Assembly: GCA_043818215.1 (NCBI GenBank)
Contig: JBDRGC010000276.1
Span: 1-9,317 of the forward strand
DNA length: 9,317 nt
Reading direction: 5' to 3'
Origin: JBDRGC01 sp043818215
GTDB lineage: Bacteria > Chloroflexota > Anaerolineae > Anaerolineales > UBA11858
Made by a program: the position numbers and the translations under genes
The notes under the pieces: generated by a model
What the model saw: only the letters and a program-made list of their open reading frames with translations
Told to the model about the DNA's origin: nothing
The model's database searches: none
Shown here: positions 6,226-9,317 of the stretch, in pieces
Layout: each line of letters opens with the position of its first letter
Numbering within the stretch: the first letter of the stretch is position 1

Positions 6226-6852
6226 AGGTTTTTTATAGAATCATTAGGAGAAGGCTCCCTGGCTACCAATAAGTATTGTGAGCGGCGGGCGTTTGTGCTC
6301 CGCACGCTGCTTTGACCAGGGCGAACCTTTGCAAATTGCGCCGATTTTCTCCGGGCGAGAGCACCGTCTGCTCGACACGGGGTTGTGTAGCCTTTTGACC
6401 CAGGCAGCTGACCGCGACGATAACACCGCATACCCGATGATTTGATTTTACCACCGCTTTGCGAAAATTAAGGCGACTTGCTGATGATGCGACCACCAGC
6501 GGGCAAAACCCTTAGCCTGACCGCGAACACCGCACGGCCATGCAAGGCACTGCTGCCGGTCATGACGCTGCGAGCCAAGTCCACACATCGACAAGCTCTG
6601 TGCAAGCTCCGATGGACTTCGTGCATCCTGTTACCGTGACTTACAGTCGCCGTAGCGCGGCCACTGCCATGATGAAGCCCACCGGTCAGGGTGTCTATGG
6701 AAGCGTGCCCTTTGGGTATAGAGACCCGGATACTGAAGAGCCGGATAAAGCGAAAGTCTCATCAGCGCAGCAATCCCTTTGGGAAGCACGGTTCGGGAGT
6801 GGCAGGAGGGTGGGCGACTGCCACGCCGACCATAACTTATGTGCAGTTTTTT
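6226..6852. other. 627-base block without a convincing gene
   Basis: Open frames exist on both strands here, but they overlap one another, show no recognisable domain and have no good start context. The block is clearly GC-richer than the AT-rich DNA above 6853. Two related words, TGACCGCGACGATAACACC (about 6410-6428) and TGACCGCGAACACC (about 6519-6532), suggest internal duplication. Near the right end lies a group II intron-like motif, listed separately. It is best read as a decayed mobile element, a structured RNA or a long dispersed repeat. Confidence 0.5.
6738..6830 (+). other. Possible group II intron 3'-end relic
   Basis: GAGCCGGAT (6738-6746) with CACGGTTC (6787-6794) recalls the two ends of group II intron domain V: GAGCCG can pair with CGGTTC through the typical G-U wobble, and a GCGAAAGT tetraloop-like word (6750-6757) lies between. 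The span is 57 bases against the usual 34, so if this is domain V it carries an insertion and is probably inactive. Downstream, GTGGCAG (6799-6805) and CTGCCAC (6818-6824) form a 7-bp hairpin in the place of domain VI. I see no reverse transcriptase and no 5' end. Chance resemblance is possible. Confidence 0.25.
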
Positions 6853-8178
6853 CTATTCAACCATCCAAACTGCGGCTCCTTCACTAAACAATTCAGATTC
6901 ATAGTATATTTTTATCCCATCTCCAGGAATAGCCCCAACCCAACAAATATCTCCTCTTAGTTTATCCCCTGGAATGACGCTTCCATCAAGAGAAGTACCG
7001 CAATCGAAATATTCTTGTTCAAGAGATGAACCATCTCGCTTTCTTGCATAAAATGAAAGCATAGAACTAACATTTAAATCAATTGAGCCTAGATTTTCTA
7101 GAGTGAAATTGACTTTCAATACATTCCCCAAAAATTCAACACTATTCAAAATGATCGTCTGATCTTGGATTTGAACAATATCGCCAACTCGATATACATT
7201 TACTTTAAGTTGAGCATCTGGAATATCAACTGGTTCGGAATTTCCTGCGATCGCTTCCCAGACAATCGCTCCTTCACCAAACATACTTGCTTCGTAGTAA
7301 ATTTTTATTCCATCTTCGGCAATTGCGCCTACCCAACATACGCTTCCTCGATACCTATCTCCGGGCAATACTTTTCCATTAAAACTCGAAGTTCCGCAGT
7401 CAAAGTATTCTTGCTCAAGCAAAGTTCCATCGCTTTTCTTCGCGGAAAAAGACATCATTGAACTCATGCTTATATCTGAATCTCCTAGGTTTTCGACGGT
7501 AAAGTCAGCAAACAATATTGTTCCTCGATATTCAAGGTTATTCAAACGAATTGTATGTGACTTTACTTGAACCAAATCGCCAACGTGGTACATTTCAATT
7601 TGGGTTGTAGCATCGGCTCCAGATACTATTTCTTCTGCAACGCCTGTCACGGCATTCCAGACTACCGCACCTTGCCCAAACAAACTTGCTTCATAATACA
7701 CTTTAATCCCGGAATCTGAACTTGCACCGGCCCAACAAATATCACCACGCAATTTATCACCCGGAAGAACTGAACCATCTAGGCCAGATGTGCCACAGTC
7801 AAAGTATTCTTGCTCTAGCAATGTTCCATCTCCCTTTTTGGCAGAAAAAGATATTAACGAACTTATTGTTAGATCAGATGCTCCATGATTTTCAACTGAG
7901 AAATTAGCAACGAGAATACTGCCTTGATACTCAACACTATTCAATCGAATAGTATGATCTTTTACTTCAACCAAATCACCTACTTCATATACTTTAAATG
8001 CTGGTTTTTGTTCTTCTTGCACCGATTCGGCTATTGGTTCTTCTGCTGACGGCGCTTCTTGCTCAATTTCTTGAGATGGGGGTGTTATTACCGTGCCTTC
8101 GTTGCTGCCCCCACATGCTAGAGAAACGAGAAACAACACTCCAATTGCTAAAACAATGTAAAATTTATTTTTGTCCAT
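6853..8178 (-). CDS. Lipoprotein with three tandem DUF4352-like domains
   Basis: A 441-residue exported lipoprotein. Residues 6-21 are the signal peptide and Cys22 (VSLACGG) the likely lipidation site, followed by an acidic Glu/Pro linker (about 30-58). Three repeats of about 115 residues follow: 62-178, 195-312 and 327-441. Each opens with VGD-(I/L)-V, has an HTIRLN-type strand, then LEQEYFDCG, a PGD turn, an (I/V)CW word, and ends in IK-(I/V)-YYE...AVVW or similar. Each carries two Cys (128/148, 261/281, 393/412) that could form one disulfide per domain. This resembles DUF4352, an Ig-like extracellular fold of unknown function. AGGAGA lies 5 bases before the ATG. It starts 21 bases after the small membrane protein's stop, so the two are probably co-transcribed. 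The ligand is unknown. Confidence 0.9.
   Translation of the reverse strand: MDKNKFYIVLAIGVLFLVSLACGGSNEGTVITPPSQEIEQEAPSAEEPIAESVQEEQKPAFKVYEVGDLVEVKDHTIRLNSVEYQGSILVANFSVENHGASDLTISSLISFSAKKGDGTLLEQEYFDCGTSGLDGSVLPGDKLRGDICWAGASSDSGIKVYYEASLFGQGAVVWNAVTGVAEEIVSGADATTQIEMYHVGDLVQVKSHTIRLNNLEYRGTILFADFTVENLGDSDISMSSMMSFSAKKSDGTLLEQEYFDCGTSSFNGKVLPGDRYRGSVCWVGAIAEDGIKIYYEASMFGEGAIVWEAIAGNSEPVDIPDAQLKVNVYRVGDIVQIQDQTIILNSVEFLGNVLKVNFTLENLGSIDLNVSSMLSFYARKRDGSSLEQEYFDCGTSLDGSVIPGDKLRGDICWVGAIPGDGIKIYYESELFSEGAAVWMVE
6856..7995 (-). repeat. Three in-gene domain repeats
   Basis: The three coding units (about 7645-7995, 7243-7596 and 6856-7200) encode the DUF4352-like domains. The words around the first Cys (EQEYFDCGTS) are identical in protein in all three units, while codons and other residues differ. 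This points to an old duplication rather than a recent one. Confidence 0.8.
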
Positions 8179-8199
8179 CTTTGTCTCCTTTGAATATAT

Positions 8200-8430
8200 T
8201 TACTGGTTTTTTCCCGATACGAGATATATCACTAAAGCTGGACCTACAATAGCCAGCCATATCACAAGCCATATTCCTAAACCACAAGCCATACCAATTG
8301 TTCCCCCGGCAAGTTCAAAATCGTTCTGCATTTCTGCCATTTGTGAGGCAACGGAAAAAATACCAACACAAATTCCTATCAACGAAAATATCGACCATAG
8401 AATGACAACCCATTTAGCAATTTTCTTCAT
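8200..8430 (-). CDS. Small two-helix membrane protein
   Basis: A 76-residue protein I do not recognise. It starts with a short basic stretch (MKKIAKW) and has two hydrophobic segments, about residues 7-29 and 44-72, joined by a short acidic loop (MAEMQNDFEL). Both ends would therefore lie on the same side of the membrane, most likely inside given the basic N-terminus. GGGAGA lies 4-5 bases upstream of the ATG, which makes it a credible gene despite its size. It precedes the triple-domain lipoprotein by 21 bases, so the pair probably works at the envelope together. Immediately upstream is the attC-like element, leaving only a leader of about 26 bases. Confidence 0.75.
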   Translation of the reverse strand: MKKIAKWVVILWSIFSLIGICVGIFSVASQMAEMQNDFELAGGTIGMACGLGIWLVIWLAIVGPALVIYLVSGKNQ

Positions 8431-8455
8431 AAGCTCTCCCTTATAAAACGACTTG

Positions 8456-8583
8456 TGCCTAACGGAAAGCTAACCGGCTTGGCGACTCTGACCCCAGGCC
8501 ATCCGCAAACCCGAACCAGAATGAGCAATTAGCGTCGCGTACCACCTTGGCGAAAGCCAAGTCCGGTTCAGCTGGGGTTAGCT
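8456..8583 (-). repeat. attC-like structured element
   Basis: An approximately 128-bp imperfect palindrome just past the HEPN gene. AGCTAACC (8468-8475) and GGTTAGCT (8576-8583) pair perfectly. GCTAACCGGCTTGGC (8469-8483) pairs with GCCAAGTCCGGTTCAGC (8556-8572) except for two extra bases, T8562 and C8569, which would be extrahelical. On the minus strand it ends in GTTAGGC (8463-8457), matching the integron attC core GTTRRRY. An internal CTTGGC-GAAA-GCCAAG hairpin (8546-8561) offers an alternative fold. Length, end motif, bulged bases and position after a gene fit an attC site. The opposite core (AGCTAAC) deviates from RYYYAAC at one position, so a different dispersed repeat remains possible. 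Confidence 0.45.
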
Positions 8584-8624
8584 GGCCCATCATTCTAATA
8601 GAAATTTCACCAGATAAGGTCATT

Positions 8625-9311
8625 TTATTCTTGTAAACTGGCATTTATTACCGAGGTTATAAAAGTCTCAATCGTATTTAGCGCTCTTTCACAGAAAGTT
8701 TTCTCAAATGTTATTTCATCATTAGAAAGGGATAATCCATCTGTATGATTTATAAAACAAACGATTCGATTGTAATTGGAATTATCTTCTACATCTATTT
8801 TACCCTCCCTATGTACAACGCAATTCCTCAGTCTTCTATAGTCTTGGATCTCACGCCATTCTTGACTAGTTCCAAGTGAAAAATTGATACGTTGTACTTT
8901 AATCAAATAGGTCATTGATTGGGAAATACCCCTGCCTACAATATCCGATAGTAAAACTAGATTTTCAGTATCATTGCTTTCCATATCCCTACATCTTTGC
9001 GATAACCACCTTTCTAAAAACGTGTAAATGCTAACAAAAAATGATCTTCTCAAGATATTTATGCTCTTATCAAAAAACTCTAATTGCAAATGGTCATATT
9101 TCATTTCATCGGGCATTTGATAAGGGTCATCCGGTACTATTAAGTCCCCAGAAGCTATTTCTGCTCGAATAGAACTAATATTTTCCAGATGCTTTCGAGT
9201 CTCGTTTTCAAGGAGACTTTCCATACTTTCTAGATAGTTTTTATACAGGGAAATTTCAGCTTCAAGAAATAATTTTTCCCAGAACGTTGGATTTGATGTA
9301 ATTTCGTCCAT
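8625..9311 (-). CDS. HEPN-motif protein, putative ribonuclease
   Basis: A 228-residue, mostly helical soluble protein. The decisive motif is RNCVVH (162-167), an R-X4-H with a polar Asn after the Arg, which is the catalytic signature of HEPN ribonucleases. It sits in DYRRLRNCVVHREG, as in many HEPN proteins with an (L/I)RNxxVH word. Earlier helices include a charged coiled-coil-like stretch (about 15-50) and ILRRSFFVSIYTFLERWL (86-103). HEPN proteins of this size act as toxins, antiviral RNases or parts of RNA-processing systems, but I cannot assign a named subfamily. No antitoxin is visible; the upstream DNA is outside the window. The ATG at 9311 is only 6 bases from the edge, so the true start may lie further upstream. 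Codon use is AT-rich, like its two neighbours. Confidence 0.75.
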   Translation of the reverse strand: MDEITSNPTFWEKLFLEAEISLYKNYLESMESLLENETRKHLENISSIRAEIASGDLIVPDDPYQMPDEMKYDHLQLEFFDKSINILRRSFFVSIYTFLERWLSQRCRDMESNDTENLVLLSDIVGRGISQSMTYLIKVQRINFSLGTSQEWREIQDYRRLRNCVVHREGKIDVEDNSNYNRIVCFINHTDGLSLSNDEITFEKTFCERALNTIETFITSVINASLQE

Positions 9312-9317
9312 TACTAA

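Noticed and set aside
6171..6496. Minus-strand frames of 60-86 residues upstream of the SIS gene
   Set aside because: They overlap one another in different frames, one enters the SIS gene, and none shows a domain or binding site.
6540..6887. Plus-strand 115-residue frame across the gene-free block
   Set aside because: It has no recognisable domain, a poor start context, runs antisense into the lipoprotein gene end, and overlaps the intron-like motif.
8459..8644. Minus-strand 61-residue frame over the attC-like element
   Set aside because: It overlaps the 3' end of the HEPN gene and otherwise translates the palindrome.

Overview
The window looks like part of a bacterial chromosome from the Chloroflexota, most likely Anaerolineae. 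That placement is an inference. It rests on two lipoproteins with the style common in that group (a Thr/Pro-rich linker after the lipidated Cys in one, a 'SLACGG' lipobox in the other) and on many intergenic palindromes and G/C-run repeats. There is no rRNA or other marker gene to confirm it. All eight genes I accept are on the minus strand, so transcription runs from high to low coordinates.

High-coordinate part (about 6850-9317): AT-rich DNA with three genes. These are a HEPN-motif protein (8625-9311), a structured element that resembles an integron attC site (8456-8583), and a tightly spaced pair made of a small two-helix membrane protein and a lipoprotein with three tandem copies of a DUF4352-like domain. 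Gene, then structured element, then gene with a short leader is the layout expected of gene cassettes. I see no integrase, so the cassette reading is a hypothesis.

6226-6852: a 627-base GC-richer stretch with no convincing gene. It holds a plus-strand motif with the ends of a group II intron domain V and a nearby 7-bp hairpin. It may be an intron or repeat relic.

Middle part (2515-6225): ordinary metabolic genes. They are a two-SIS-domain sugar-phosphate protein (GlmS/AgaS-like, no glutaminase domain), a D-2-hydroxyacid dehydrogenase of the phosphoglycerate dehydrogenase type without an ACT domain, and an M32 (Taq-type) metallocarboxypeptidase. Their spacing is about 95-125 bases and a strong hairpin lies between the first two, so they need not form one operon.

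Low-coordinate part (1-2514): a stand-alone CheY-like receiver and a large predicted surface lipoprotein, separated by gaps filled with inverted repeats (1572-1659, 2137-2238, 2296-2411). A G/C-run repeat family lies on both sides of the lipoprotein gene: a 114-bp tandem array at 1-311 that reaches its stop codon, and a related element at about 1358-1470 upstream of its start. The most promising unexplained parts are the attC-like element with its neighbours, the gene-free block at 6226-6852, and the 114-bp array.
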